Assembly: GCA_036852015.1 (NCBI GenBank)
Contig: JAANDG010000144.1
Location: forward strand, 186,001 to 250,000
Source: Pelodera strongyloides
Taxonomy: Eukaryota; Nematoda; Chromadorea; Rhabditida; Rhabditidae
Direction: 5' to 3'
DNA length: 64,000 bases
The translations under genes and the position numbers were made by a program. Within the stretch, counting starts at the first letter, position 1, and each line of letters starts with the position of its first letter. Positions 32,525 through 44,990 of this stretch are shown here, in pieces. The notes beneath the pieces are model-generated. The model was not told where the DNA came from. It did no database searches and saw only the letters and a list, made by a program, of their open reading frames with translations.

Positions 32525-34795
32525 TATACACAACGATGGTTTGTACTCACAGCCCGGTGGAAACAACCCGAAGCGGACGATGGGGAAGACGTATCAGGGG
32601 GTATCAAGCTTTCAAAAGGGGCTGACCGAATGTCTACTACGAGACGAATCACAGAAGAATGCGTCAATCCAGTAATCGACTTACCCCAACTAAACCAGCA
32701 AGCATGGGCACAGCTCAACCGCAGAATGCCTCCTGCATCGTCACGCCCCAGACCATTTTCAACTTATTATAACCTAATGAGATTGAATACATGATTCTGC
32801 CTCGAAATTAAAACATTTTTTAAAACCCTTATATTACTTATTTCGATACTGAAACACTAACCATAAAGCAGAAGTGCTGCACAAAATTAAGACATCATAC
32901 TTTAAAAACAGAGTGTTTCTTCAAAATCTAGATTCCGGACTACTTCTTGATTCCCTGTTTGAGTCTGAAAAGGGAGGAATTCACTACGGATAAAATCGAC
33001 TCTGTGAAAATCGAAATTGACGCACAAAGACAGGGCTAACTGCTCAGGAAATTGGGTTAATTGCCGGAAGAGGAAAATGTCGGTAGCCGATCACCTGTAT
33101 CTGATAAAACAAATTCCACTGTGAATGTACATGCAATAATACAAGTGGTCGGAATTCGCGGTGAAGGAGATCATTTTTTAAAGACAGGACATAGTGAAAC
33201 AAACCTAATGCAAATGTCCCTATAACACACTTTTGATCAGAATTAAACTGCAAAATAAGATTCTGATGCTAAGTTATGCTAGGCGATATTAACAAATGTA
33301 CGTGATTGGTTAGCAGATTTGACAATAACGAGAGATCAAGAAAAGTTTCTGTCTTCATGGGACGTCCGTCGTTAATACAGTAGGCACGTGCCGAGCCTTT
33401 GGACTCCCGAGGTTTTAGAATACAAGACAAGTCACAATTCTTATCTTTATTCAAAATAAAGATAAGAACGAGAGAATGAGAAAACGAGAAAAAGGCCACG
33501 AACATACACTTTGTTAAGACTTATTGATTGTACTACAAAATAATATTATAATACATTTTTAAATTAAAAGGGTTACGGAAGGCGATCTGGGCGAATATAA
33601 GTGATTGGAGAGAGTATGTGATAATGAGGACCGAATGAATCTCCAAGCGAAAAACCATTAACCTCGTGTATCTCACGTAGTTTGTTGTAGTATAATTGTA
33701 GATCGGCTCTGTATACGTGTGAGAGCAATTTCAATTGAACTGTGTGGAGAGCAGTCCTGTATATTGTATTTACTTGTGGATCGGGTATAGACTTGTGAGA
33801 GCAAGTGAAATGTCTTGAGCAGAGCACGCTGAGCTTGGTTGTTATTAGAGAAAACTATGAATGCATCCAAAAACATTAACTGTACAAGTCGGTTTCCGGA
33901 ATGAAGTGCTGGCAGGAGCTAGCTAACCGAACACACAGCAGCATAACCAAAATGTTATGAAAACAATTGGACGGTTCTGTTCTTCAGTAGGCAGTTTGGT
34001 CAACGTGCTCGAGTGCTCTTCCAGGAGAAGCACTTTAGACCAAGGAGCAACGCAAACACAATAGTTCATCGTCGTTGGTATTGAGAAAGTGTGATATAAT
34101 GATACTATGTTGGCTCGTTTCATTCGTCGAAAAGATTGTACGTCCAAGTAATAAATATATAAGTATTGTTTTAATTTAATATTATATACATCACTATTTG
34201 TTGTATTTCATTGTAGCGTACACTATACTACAAATTGCGTTAGGGTATCATAAGCGTATTCTTGCGTTGTTTATAGCTATGCGTTTGTTGCAAATAGGGC
34301 GGAGCCTATAATGTAGTTTTGTTATGTTTTCTCGTTATATTTAACCATAACACGAAAGTGTTTATACTTACCGTTATGTGATTGAGTGGTGCGATCCATA
34401 AATCCACGAAATAGATGTATTTTCATCGTATCTTCGAGGATCACACTTCTCATCAAATGCTGCTTGTTTTGATTCTTTATTACTATTGTTTATTACGTTA
34501 ATTCTTGTTTGCATGTGTTTATGTATTTAGTAAATACTTTCAGATTCTGCGAGCATAAATTCCCCAACAGAATTGTCAACTCAAGATAACCTTATATGTG
34601 ATTATTTTGCCAACTTTTCATTCGTAGGCCATCATCAGTAAATAAACTCAAACTCGACTAGTTAAACTTGCGGCAAAGGGGATTTAGGTAGACTCGCTGG
34701 GTGTAGGTTAGGTCCCGTAAATCCCTAGTTGATGCAATTGATGTAGACGTAGGAAACCTTCATCACAGTCCCCTATCTGGCGGGCGAAAGAGTGT
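32525..34795. other. No supported gene; one short hairpin
   Basis: AT-rich intergenic DNA. TTCTTATCTTTATT (33438-33451) and its inverse (33455-33468) form a 14-bp stem with a three-base loop. ORFs of up to 97 codons on either strand have no domain, start context or splice support. Confidence 0.5.
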
Positions 34796-34798
34796 TTT

Positions 34799-35060
34799 AT
34801 GGGGTTTGCAAGTATGCCCGATTTTCCTTGCAAGTATCGAAAAATTTACCGTATCTTGGCACTACACGAGCATATCTACAGGCAGTTTTTACGACCGATC
34901 GCCACGGGACCAATTGTTCAACAAAAAATGTCTTTGATGGCGCATTTTCTATAGTGTGGATGTGTCAAAGTTACGGTAAATTGGTGTAAAAAGCACACGA
35001 TTTTGCGAATTGATACTTGCAAGGAAAACTCGCGGTTTTTGGCATACTTGCAAACCCCAT
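34799..35060. mobile_element. ATGGGGTTT foldback MITE (copy 2)
   Basis: Ends ATGGGGTTTGCAAGTATGCC and GGCATACTTGCAAACCCCAT are exact inverses. Inside, TTACCGTATCTTGGCACTAC and ACCGATCGCCACGGGACCA are shared with copy 3. Length 262 bp; the 3' flank starts with TA. Confidence 0.85.
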
Positions 35061-35063
35061 TAG

Positions 35064-36454
35064 AGTATCTAATTTTTGCACATGCGGCCTACAGGCAAAC
35101 TAAAATAGCAGTAGGTGGCAATATTTTGATTAGTAGCAATATTCAGGGCAAACAGCGCGATATGGCCAACACTGTTCAAGTTTGTTTTTCTATTCAGACC
35201 TATAAAATACACTCTCAGAATACAATCTGTGGTATTCGCTTTCCTCTCCACATATCCACATAAGAAATATTGGAACTTTATGTTCTATGCTCTGTTCTAT
35301 ATATTCAACTCCAGACACAAATATTTATTTTCCTTTTTTTTTCTTCGCACTCGCTTACTTTCAAGGGCTGTTGAATTCAGAAATAATTCTCAAGTCGCGG
35401 CTACCTTTGAACAAAGACATGTGTCCCGCAACGAACTTCTGATTACGGTAGCGAGCATAGGCTAGGTTGTTTTCGCGTTATCCTTCTCATTTATATCACC
35501 CACAGCATTCGCACACTATTCTTTGTACTCTCTCATTATTTTAACTTTGTACTTCCTTTTATCTTGCAAACAAATTAAGTGCATTATCTTGATTGCATGT
35601 AAGCTAAATGAATTCCGTCGATTATTTACGTTTAAGCGGAAGTGTATGATTGGGATTTAAAAAAAACTCTGCATCTACTTGACTTACATTCAAACGTATA
35701 AAGGCTAAATTGCGCAATACAGCTTAATACATTTGAGGTGCGCTCTTTTTCCCCGATTCCTTCCAACCGATGAACGGATTTTAGAGCGGATTTTCATTTT
35801 TACTGTCAAGTGGTCCGTCCAATATTCAACCTTGACATTTTTCATAACTGCTTGTCTTTTGGTCACTTTCAACCATTTGTTCAATTTTCTATATATCTTA
35901 TGCGTCGACTTCTTCTTGTTCCATTGCTCCTCTCGAGAAACGTTGACTTGTAAGGTTTCGATGATGCTGCCTTTTTCTGTAAACTAAGTGTCTTCTTTTG
36001 TGGTTTGTTCATTGGCTCATTTTATACTTTCCAATCTGTTTTCTGGATAGTCCCGATTTTCGTCTGCATTTCACCCAAAACGTGTACCGCCATCAGACCC
36101 CGCCTTTTCGCTCTCCACCATTCACAGCAGGAGGGCGGAGTCAGCGAATGTTGTCCCACCAAGTGTGCCTTCTACTAATGTCGGCCTAATCATAAAATTC
36201 ACTAACTTCTCCCATTTTCATGTAAAGGTTTTTTAAATCAGCCGACATTGTGACTATTAAGTTGCGACTAATAATTCATTTTTTTAATATCATGTTGATT
36301 CAATATTGCTTATTTTTTTCTACTTCACATTTCTTTTCTGTAATAAAGTACCACATCTGACCTATTCCAACTAACTTGACTCTTTCATATTATTTCTTTG
36401 TGTTAGATTTGAGTGATAACCTGGGATTTTAACTGTTAAGACGTAAGTATTTAG
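35064..36454 (+). promoter_or_regulatory. Upstream region of paralogue 1
   Basis: About 35385-35540 (GTGTCCCGCAACGAACTTCT, CACAGCATTCGCACACTATT) is similar to 40250-40360 upstream of paralogue 2 (GGGTCCCGCAGCGAACTTCT, CACAGTATTCGTTCATTATT). A GC-richer block at 36088-36175 (CTCTCCACCATTCACAGCAG, GAGGGCGGAGTCAGCG) matches 40950-41010 (CTCTCCACCAATCGGTGCAG, AGGGCGGGGCAAC). These shared blocks lie at similar distances from the two starts and are probably the duplicated promoter. TTTAG precedes the ATG directly. Confidence 0.5.
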
Positions 36455-37712
36455 ATGTCTGACAACGCTGAATTCCGCGACCTGTTCAACGGGTATTGTA
36501 ACGACAACCGTCAAACGGCATGCTGTGAGAAGAGAGCGTTCTGGACAATTTTGGTGAGGATAACAATCTTCTTTGTGTTTTAATTGGGATCTGTATCTCA
36601 TGTGACTATTAATTATTTTGCTTCCAGAAGGGATTCCATCGAGATGTCTTCCCAAATTCGATCATTGGAAATAAGCCACTGGTGCTAGCCTGGTATAAGT
36701 TTCTTCGCAAAATGGCAGATGTAAGTAGTTTTTTTATCGTCCTTTATTTCAACTACATATTTGGCATTGACTGAAAGGTGGCTTATTGGACTGTTGCTGA
36801 GGTCGTATTCACCATTCTTACGGAAAAAATTCCCTGGGAAAACAATTTACCCCTGGAACAATTTCCAAACGAAAACCCTTCCCGGGGAATATTTTTGCCT
36901 TTTCGGGAAAAGTTTTTATGCCTTCCCAAATTCACGCTCCATTTGGGAAACGGGGAATTTTACCCAAGGGGAAATTCAAAGAAAATATGATTAATTGATA
37001 TGTTTTTTTTTGTGCTTAATTTTCGTTGTAATAATAATTTTTGCATTTTTTTCGTTACTTAATCTAAGCACCCTCATTAATTATTAATATATAGTTAGAG
37101 TTCGGATCAACACAATTTCCGTTAGATAACATTTAAGGACAATACACAACGAAAAATTGCTAAGGTTGTACAGATAGATTGTACAGACAACAGATAGATT
37201 ATACCACAACATCGAACAGATACCACAACACTTGGGTAATTTCTGGTTTACCCGTGCCAAACTCGGGTAAAATTTTGGGGAAAAAGTGGTGAATTACGGG
37301 AAAAGGGAAAAATGGTCATTCTGAGTAAAATACTTTTCCGGGAAACGATCTTAACCGGGTAAATGTAGTGGTGAGTACGGCCTCTGGAACTTGAAGCTAC
37401 CATTTTATGCAACTCATTTAAATAGGTAGTTTCCGAGCGCCAATCGGCCCCAAAATGTAAGAGTGAAATGTTTTCAAAGAGTCTGGCTTTTTTTTGCATC
37501 AATCAGTTGTCTTAGATTCATGAATATGTTCATTTCTATTATCAATGTTTATGTGCTCGTTACTGATTGAAACGATATAGGAAAAGGAAATGTTTTCCAT
37601 ATTGACCTGTATTCTTCAGGCAAATAAAATCACCCTGGACATGGAGACCGCACTTGTGATGGGGGACCAGGAAGCAATGCAGAATATCGACTCGTGGTTG
37701 GACTTCGAGTAA
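36455..37712 (+). CDS. Paralogue 1 of a small two-gene family, 94 aa
   Basis: I do not recognise the family. The exons are 36455-36553, 36628-36720 and 37620-37712, in phase 0 throughout, with donors GTGAGG and GTAAGT and acceptors TTCCAG and TTTCAG-like CTTCAG. Exon 1 reads MSDNAEFRDLFNGYCNDNRQ then TACCEKRAFWTIL; exon 2 KGFHRDVFPNSIIGNKPLVL; exon 3 ends EAMQNIDSWLDFE. The exon lengths and both intron positions equal those of the gene at 41610-42383, with conserved residues F.xLxN at the N-terminus, a Cys-x-Cys/CysCys pair, W near the exon 1 end, IxxxM.xAL.xGD and IDS near the C-terminus. There is no signal peptide; it is likely cytosolic or nuclear. Intron 2 (899 bases) contains a 586-bp foldback MITE. 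Confidence 0.75.
36799..37384. mobile_element. Foldback MITE, GAGGCCGTATTC family (copy 2)
   Basis: Left GAGGTCGTATTCACCATTCT and right (reverse complement GAGGCCGTACTCACCACTAC) are inverted ends. The arms carry GGGAAAA/TTTTCCC and CCCGGG-like blocks in both senses, with AT-rich DNA between. It lies in intron 2 of paralogue 1, which it makes unusually long. Related to 8476-9073 and 46142-47110. Confidence 0.8.
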
Positions 37713-40700
37713 ATTCCAGTTAAGGAACTACTAGACTTTAAATAGTAGGAGTCCACTACGGTCTCCTTGGTGTCTTTAAGGTATAGGTTTTTTTGTTCGA
37801 GTAGGACCTAATTTTGTTTTTAAATTGACTGCTTCTGCTTAAATACCGCTCATTTTTACTTTGGATTTTCATTGTGTTGTAACTGTGTCCTCTTACTTAA
37901 CAACCTGCGCTTTCGGCACCCATTAATCTTGTTATTTTTTTGTTAATACTTTTCTAGGCTATCCAAGCGTTCATTGAAATTTCCACATGAGTAGATGGTC
38001 AGAGGTCAGAGGCCGTTGGTTATGCCACCCAAGTTAATTAATTACTAATTATCATCCCTTTGCCTCTTCACAGTAAATTTTCCACAGGCGTGCTCGTTTT
38101 TGTTTTGGCAGATGGTATCTTCCTTTACAGCCGTTGGTGGTGTTGATCAGTTTAACATATTGCTATTGTTTGTATACTCGTTAGTTCATTGGTTTGCCGT
38201 TGATTCATTGGTTAGCAGTTTAGTCAGTTTAGACAATTTTATTGGTTAGCAGTTTAGACAATTTATTTGGTTTGCAGTTTAGGCAATTTCTTTGGTTAGC
38301 AGTTTCGGCAGTTCCTGACCTCCTGATCCGTAGGAAGATGAATTTTTCAGTCGTTACAAAACTACTTAAAGTAAATGGTCTACTCATTGGGTATTTCATG
38401 GCATTCATTAATATTCTTACGTTAAGAAAGTTCACAATTCGGTCTTTAATTATGTTACGTCTTGGCTTTAGGTATTATATGTTTATTTGCCGCAAATAAC
38501 TTATTGTCTTCGATTCGGATCATTTGTTTGTTCAATTGTAGCACTTTTTTGATGTTCCGTCCTTATAAATGTTGTTATAATGTTGCTAAACTAATACTTT
38601 GCTCAGTGGGTTTAAAACTTAAATGTGAGTCATCGTTGAGATGGAAAATAACAAATAAGAGACGTCATTCTAATACAGACATGCAGTTCGTTACAAATCA
38701 CCGCGCTAGAGCGGGACCCAAGGAGAATAGACACGCCCGGCGTAATTGATCGAATATGAGAACTAGCACATCAGTAGCAGCTGGCCGAAATACTGACCTT
38801 CGCGCTCACAGATTGCGCTCCTATATTATGTGGCAGAAAAGTAGGTCCTTCAAAACATTGAACATATGATATAATAGTCGTTTTGCCATTTGTGCAACAT
38901 ACATGGTTTCTGATAGTAAATACTCGAGTGTGAGTTCCCTTGTCAACCTCCTTTGTGTTTTGATTGTCGTTGTCGGATACGCTTGTTTTCCACAGATAGA
39001 TGTTCTGCATTGGATGTTCTTTGTTATCTCTCGACAACAGCTAATACAGGAGTGATGTTGGGTTGTCGATTGCCTCTAGGGGAAGACCCATGTGGAACGC
39101 TTGGACGAGAAGCTCCGTGACACTGAGACAAATGTTTAGTAATTTTTCCTCATTTGCTGCACATGTGAAAATACTTGTGACTGGACCCAGAAATCGCAGT
39201 CAACGCACATAACTGACAAGATGCTGGCGGTTGCCACACGGTTCCGTAGAAAATGGAGAAAGCAAAAATATGTGGCTGAGGTGAAATGGCAGGTAATGTT
39301 GTGACTTTTGAGAGTCATGTGGCGGTAGCCCAACGAGTGATAAGTCAGATACAATACATAAGTTCGTCGGACGTCGGATCAAAAAACGTCGACATCCTCT
39401 GTGCATTTAATCTTGATCGGTGTCTTAATAAGTGCTTTTTGAGCTATTAATAAAGAACCTATAGATCAAAAACGGCCGAATGAATGAGCTAAAATGGACG
39501 AATCAGGAACAACTGGTGCTTACATTTATGCGCTACAATATCATTTCCTTAACATGCTCCGCTATGAGCGAGAAATAGTATATGGAACCATCTTTTGCAG
39601 TAAATCAAATTCAGCAATTTATCCGGACGTTGAAGTCGATTAATTAATTGTGCTTGTATATTTAACCCACAGAGCGGGCCGTTTTTGAAGGTGTTAGTGA
39701 CATCTGCCGTTCACTGACTGTTTTGTCACTTGTGTTAACATCTGCTAATAAGCAGTTGATCAGTCGTGTTGTCAAACTTGGTGTCATGTTAGATGACACC
39801 TTCAGTTCTAAAAGTATGAATCCATTCCACGTGGCGAGGCCTACTGAATACGTTTGAAGGGTTCAACCGATAAATTAATGCGAAAATGTCACAAGATTAA
39901 CAAGACTTTTACAAAAAAAAGACATGTGTCCCACAAATGAGTGCACCGAAGTTTGACTAATTTTGACAAGAACTACAAGTCACAGGTTTTGAAGGTATGG
40001 TTGCGACCTGTATTGATCAACCAACAGCTCATATAACTGTCTTCAAAATATTGTAGACAGGAGATAATAAAATAATTCTAGCACTTGTGCGACACACATG
40101 GTTCCTGATTGTTAGTGCTATTAAAGGAAAACAGTGCACTCTAAAACTTTCGGTTGAATGTATTAGGGCCCAGTCATTAATTAAATATATTTTCTGTTCG
40201 TCAATCTTACCCTGTGTTACGAACTAAATTGTCAAAAAGTATGGGGTCCCGCAGCGAACTTCTGTTTGCTGTAGTACCCTCGTTTGATTCTGGGAATTTA
40301 TTCTGGTTATCACTTGTTCACAGTATTCGTTCATTATTCATTCAACTCTCTTCAACTCTGTCTTAAATTTTTGTGTACTTTGAAGTAAAGAAACCTATCA
40401 ATGTTGTAACTTAGAAACTAATTCAATCAATTGCTTTTGATAAATTTTGATAAGGCTACTTTACCGTATCCAATCCAAAATTGTTCATATAGTATTTGCT
40501 TACAATCTCTCTTCGCATGTTGTGCCAGAATTTGCATGTATTGTTTTCCGACAAGTGAATCCACACACAGTTCGTATATCAGTTATTCGTAATTTTTCGA
40601 AATCAAGTTCGGTGCAAAGTATAGCAATTGTACTTAGACAATAAAAATAATCTAATACCAAGTAGTTTAACGTAATTACCTGTTGAGCAATTATATAGTA

Positions 40701-41609
40701 GTGTAGAGTTCTTAAGTTCTCTCGTATCCAACCACTGCTTCAATTTGTTTGCTCTATCGTGTCGTTGCCTTTCTTCTCTCCAATAATTTCGACTTTCAAG
40801 CTTTCCATGTGCTTCATCACTCATCGCGTCTTCGTTAGTGTTTGTTTATGCGGTTTATTTCCTATTTCTTTCTTTTTGGTTGTTGTTATTAGCTCGTTGC
40901 TTCCATGCGAACCGTGTTATGTTGCGCCCGCGGACCGCCCCTACCAATCAGCTCTCCACCAATCGGTGCAGAGGGCGGGGCAACAGACGCAGTGCTGCCG
41001 AAAAATACCACTCGCCGCTCTCGAACCCCACCACCCGTTTCCCTTTCCAACTTCTGCCCTATTTATCTTGTTCAAATCCTATCCTAATGTGAGAAAATGG
41101 ATCTATTCCCTCTGATTTCATCGAAGTCTTTGTTTTTGTAGGTACTGATATATGCTTATCTCGTTGTATATAGCGGCTCATTCCAGGAACGTACTCATTG
41201 AAATGAATTTCACTAATTCTGGGTGCGCAAAAAAATCGTATATGCCCATATACTCTTTATTATTATGAGTTGATTATTCAGGGCTCCGTTTGCTACTAGT
41301 TGTATATAGTTGTACCGTGAATAATATGAAACATGATAACTGAGATTTTACCATCTTTTTTCGCTTATTGAGAAAACAAATTGTGCTTTTAAACCAGCCG
41401 AAGTGTATGCATCTATGCACTTATTGGCCAAGCTCTTGTTGGTTCTTTGTTCAAACACATCGTTTCTTGTTTTTCTATGTAAATGGATCACTTCTGACCT
41501 TATCATAACCATAACGTACATGTATTTATATGTGGTAGTTCGTCCTATGTATCTCAATTTTCGCCCTATGTGTCTCGAAAATTGTGCCATGTTTAATGAA
41601 AATATTTAG
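37713..41609. other. Spacer between the two paralogues
   Basis: No gene found. It includes a 25-bp minisatellite (38212-38318) and the upstream region of paralogue 2 (from about 40200). TTTGTGC.AC(A/C)ACATGGTT near 38890 and 40088 and surrounding words are weakly repeated. ORFs here (up to 118 codons at 40759) have no splice or domain support. Confidence 0.5.
38212..38318. repeat. Minisatellite, about four 25-bp units
   Basis: GGTTAGCAGTTTAG.CAATTT followed by TTTG is repeated four times with small changes between 38212 and 38318. Confidence 0.85.
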
Positions 41610-42383
41610 ATGCCATCACAATCTCATACCCAGTTCACGGCTCTGTGGAACAACTTTGTGCACTCACACCCACGGACCTGTGCGTGCAACACGGCAAAGT
41701 TGTGGGGCTTATTGGTAAGAACAACTTTACTTCTCACAATAAGATGATTAGCGGCGCAAATAACGAAAAAAAACGTTCAAATGTAGAGCAAAACTTGAAT
41801 GAAATTCAAAGCGTGATGAACATTTTAGTCCATTGTCCATCTTTAGTATATACCAAACCGTTCCATATTTAAGACCGGTAGATACTGTAGGTAGATAGAT
41901 CGCTCTTTTTTTTATAAGTTTGCAGTTCCTTCTCTTCTTATGAACTGTTTCAGAAACTGTTCCGTCAAACCATCTATATGGTGTCCATTGACGGCCTTCC
42001 GCTCATGGAACAGGAGTGGGCCAAACACGTTTGCATGCTATTGGAGGTGAGCAGTAACGATAATTTCACTTTAAACTAACTCTTAGGTGTTCTCATTGTT
42101 GTCGCAAACATGAACGTTTTTCATTTATGTTGTGTGCTTCTTTGTGCGAAGGCAATATGGAAATGCGGTTCAGCTCAAAACTTAATATGAACTAGTTTCC
42201 CATATAAAAATTTCCCGGCAATGAACCTGCAGACAGCTTTGAGATCTTCTTAGTGTAGTGTACTGTTTTTTACGAGTACTATCTCAGCTTGGCCACATCG
42301 ACCAGGAGATGATGGCCGCGCTGTTGAGTGGAGACAGTTCGGCCTTCGAAGCAATCGACTCCCGGTTTACACAGGCCGCCTAG
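41610..42383 (+). CDS. Paralogue 2 of a small two-gene family, 97 aa
   Basis: The exons are 41610-41714, 41954-42046 and 42288-42383, joined in phase 0 (GTAAGA...TTTCAG and GTGAGC...TCTCAG). Exon 1 reads MPSQSHTQFTALWNNFVHSH then CACNTAKLWGLL; exon 2 KLFRQTIYMVSIDGLPLMEQ then EWAKHVCMLLE; exon 3 LGHIDQEMMAALLSGDSSAF then EAIDSRFTQAA. It aligns end to end with the gene at 36455 (35/31/31 codons against 33/31/30), at roughly 25 to 30 percent identity, while the gene structure is the same; so the duplication is old. There is no signal peptide or membrane segment. The ATG follows ATTTAG directly, as in paralogue 1, which may be a trans-splice or leader acceptor. The function is unknown. Confidence 0.75.
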
Positions 42384-42506
42384 CCCTGCGATGAATGATA
42401 TAAATCTAGTTTTGGAAACGTATGTTTATAACGACGTTCCCATGGATTATATGCAAATTACTATTCTTAGCATAAAAAATGAACATTTTAGCATAAATAC
42501 GTAGGA

Positions 42507-43510
42507 ATGCGATTGTTCAGCATACTTTTCGAAAATGGACGTTGTATAGCTTTAAATGAAATGAGAGCCAAGTACCACGTCGCCAATATAAAAACTGCTT
42601 TCAATCCCACTTACCATACCGCTTTAAAGGTAACACTTAAAGAGGATAGTTATGAAAAGAAATACTGGGGTTTTAGGTGTACGTCTGTTCTGAGCCAATA
42701 TTTTCTATTCGGGCGACGCCAACGCTCATTCTATGTGGTTCTTCTAAATCACCGTTGCACGTCTTCAGCTGGGAATCGGGAGAAAATGCTGTGGATGATG
42801 GAGTGATACCTTATATCGAAGGGTCAGTTAATAAGTATAATAAACATTGCGAAACCTCGCGGTTGAGCCGGTTAGACGGAAAAGTCGCGGTCCTTCTTTG
42901 GGATTTGCACTTGGTCTTTAGAAGTCTGTCAAGGAGTGCACAGGTAAATTCCTAATTGTTTCGTAGTATTATTATATTATAGTGTTACGGTAATATACGT
43001 AGTAAAATGTTGTCAATGTTATGCAAATTCAGTGCGTGCGGATGCTCTTCGCTAGCAGTTTCGCCATCAGGAAAGACGATTTTTGCTTCATTTTGGGATG
43101 GTTCATTACGGTAATGCTTTGTGGAAGTTTAGTATTTGCCTCATTTAGCTTTAGCTAGAATTGCTAGGGAACGAGAAGCTAGTAGGTCAATTTGAGGTCA
43201 GAGTAAATTCAGTGGACGTCGGTTTATACTTGATCCTCGTATCACTTTTGTATGCAGTTTTGATGCAAGGACTATGTAATATGTAATATGAATATAAACC
43301 TTAGTAACAACATCTCTCTGATGAGCTTCCATTACGTAACTAATTGTTAAAGACAACCCTCTTTTCAGTGCGTTTTCACTTCGTAAGCGGCTTCCTCTGA
43401 TGAGCGTTATGGTCTCTTCACCACAAAATTTGAATGTCGTTTTGGCTTCCCGGGACCGCCAGCTGTATACTGGTGATGCTAAGGGAGTAATGCATCTCTG
43501 GAACTTATAG
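42507..43510 (+). CDS. WD40-repeat protein, five exons
   Basis: The exons are 42507-42629, 42677-42826, 42876-42943, 43033-43110 and 43369-43510, with introns of 47, 49, 89 and 258 bases and matching phases (0, 0, 2, 2), giving about 186 aa. WD40-type strands are visible: LILCGSSKSPLHVFSW (exon 2), CSSLAVSPSGKTIFASFWDG then SLRAF (exons 4-5), and NVVLASRDRQLYTGDAKG then VMHLWNL at the C-terminus. The known fold is a beta-propeller that holds protein complexes together; the particular complex cannot be told. Three to four blades are seen where seven are usual, so either the N-terminus lies further upstream or this is a partial copy. The 49-base intron in the middle was chosen because reading through puts a stop soon after. 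It begins 123 bases after paralogue 2. Confidence 0.65.
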
Positions 43511-44817
43511 TTTATAGCATACCTGGAAATTGTAATATGTAGTATACATCAAACTTGTAGTTTGTGGTACACATGGCCATTGTAGTTTGCACTGCTTGCA
43601 GTATACATGAAATTTTAGTTTGTATTGTACTTCTCTGGGAATGTAGCTTTCTAATTACTTAAGTTTTAAGGGTTGCGATGACCTTATCTGGAAGTATTGG
43701 TTTGTATCTTCGTAACACATTTCCTTTGCCAACGGCTTAATTTGTTTTGTGTCGGGTATAGATGTGGATGTGGTTCTTTACTAATGCGTCTACGTTTTCA
43801 ATGTTTTACATTGCATTCTATCAGAGCGAAATCACATCTATTTAGGTAGGCGTCCAGTTTATTTCCTCAGATTGTTTGTGTTTTAGTGGTTAATTGTAAG
43901 ACATGTCCGCCATTCGTATTAAGTGTAGTGTTATTATGTAGTGTATTAGACGCTTGGAAGTATAATTTATGCTGTTGGTTTTTTTCTCTGCAAGCAAATT
44001 CGCCTTTTTTCGTCCCCATGTTTTAATGTGTATTTTGATATATATGAGTGATAAAGTGATTCCGATTTTTGCTTATTCCGTTATGCTTGGAACAATGGTA
44101 TGGGTATGCGCCCATTTTGTCTATATTTACAGTTGATATTATGCTAATGTATTACATTTTACTGTAAGGGAATCGTGGAGGAACGACCATGCAGCATTTT
44201 AGTGCAACCATACTTCGCAATTTGTAGTGTAGCGTAGGCTATACTACTCATAGGAGAGTATAGCCTACGCTATAGTGCAAATTACGAAGTGAAATTGATT
44301 TTTGTTGTTTGCAGAACTTCTCGGGGCAAAAAGCATTCTTTAATTTGGAAAATGATCCATATGAAAATCAGATGATACGGTATTTGGAATTTTACCATGC
44401 GTATTGCACTTTACATATTTTCACTTTCGATACTAATCGTGTAACACGTTTTCCGCTTGTTCTCTTTGTTCTTGAACAATTTGTTAATCTTAACTACTAA
44501 ACTTTTAAGTGTCTATTGCCTTCTTTGAAATTGTCTTTTCATCTTTTCAAATCTTTGGTATTGAATTAACGCAAACTGTGAATATAGCCTCTGGGAATAT
44601 AGCCCCGCGGCGGTGATCGCACCTTCACGCTGACACTCCCACTCGAGCCCTCTCTCCCAGTTACATTCCCATTCAAGTCAAGTTTAGTAAAAGCTCTGAT
44701 AGGTGGCTGAGGGGTTAATCTTACCTCTTCCACAGAACATTCTCGGGGTTTTTTTTTCATGACAAGTCAGATTTTTATTTTTTATTTCTTTGGTATTGCC
44801 CTTTCAAATTCAAATAT
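43511..44817. other. Intergenic, with a partial duplicate of the next gene's exon 1
   Basis: AT-rich, with (at 43515-43630) repeated ATAGTTT.TAG.ATACATG.. short motifs. 44577-44700 duplicates the sequence of 44839-44990 (see repeat entry). Confidence 0.6.
44213..44289. other. Long near-perfect hairpin
   Basis: TAGCGTAGGCTATACT (44230-44245) and its exact inverse (44257-44272) form the core around an 11-base loop. Pairing extends outward with few mismatches (CTTCG..AATTTG against CAAATT.CGAAG), for about 33 bp in total. This could be a tiny foldback element or a small-RNA precursor. Confidence 0.75.
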
Positions 44818-44990
44818 ATGGCTGGTCATCCACCTACGAATATAGCCTCTGGGAATAATGCCCGAGGGGTGATTGCACATCTGGACCCTGTCCCGCCCAC
44901 TAAGGCAGATCGATTCGATATAGGTAGGATCAACCAACGCCCTCTCTCCCACTTCCCATTGACATTCCCATTCAAGTTTACTAAAAGTTT
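44577..44990. repeat. Direct duplication around exon 1 of the 145-aa gene
   Basis: GAATATAGCCTCTGGGAATA then CCC..GG.GGTGAT.GCAC at 44577-44625 recurs at 44839-44880. CCCTCTCTCCCA.TT, ACATTCCCATTCAAGT and ACTAAAAG also recur in the same order (44648-44700 and 44940-44990). The upstream copy has lost the reading frame. Confidence 0.8.

Noticed and set aside
42827..42943. Unspliced reading of the WD40 gene (LDGKVAVLLWDLH)
   Set aside because: It looks WD40-like, but following it leads to a stop after the next exons; the 49-base intron gives consistent phases to the end. The resemblance of the retained frame is noted as a doubt.
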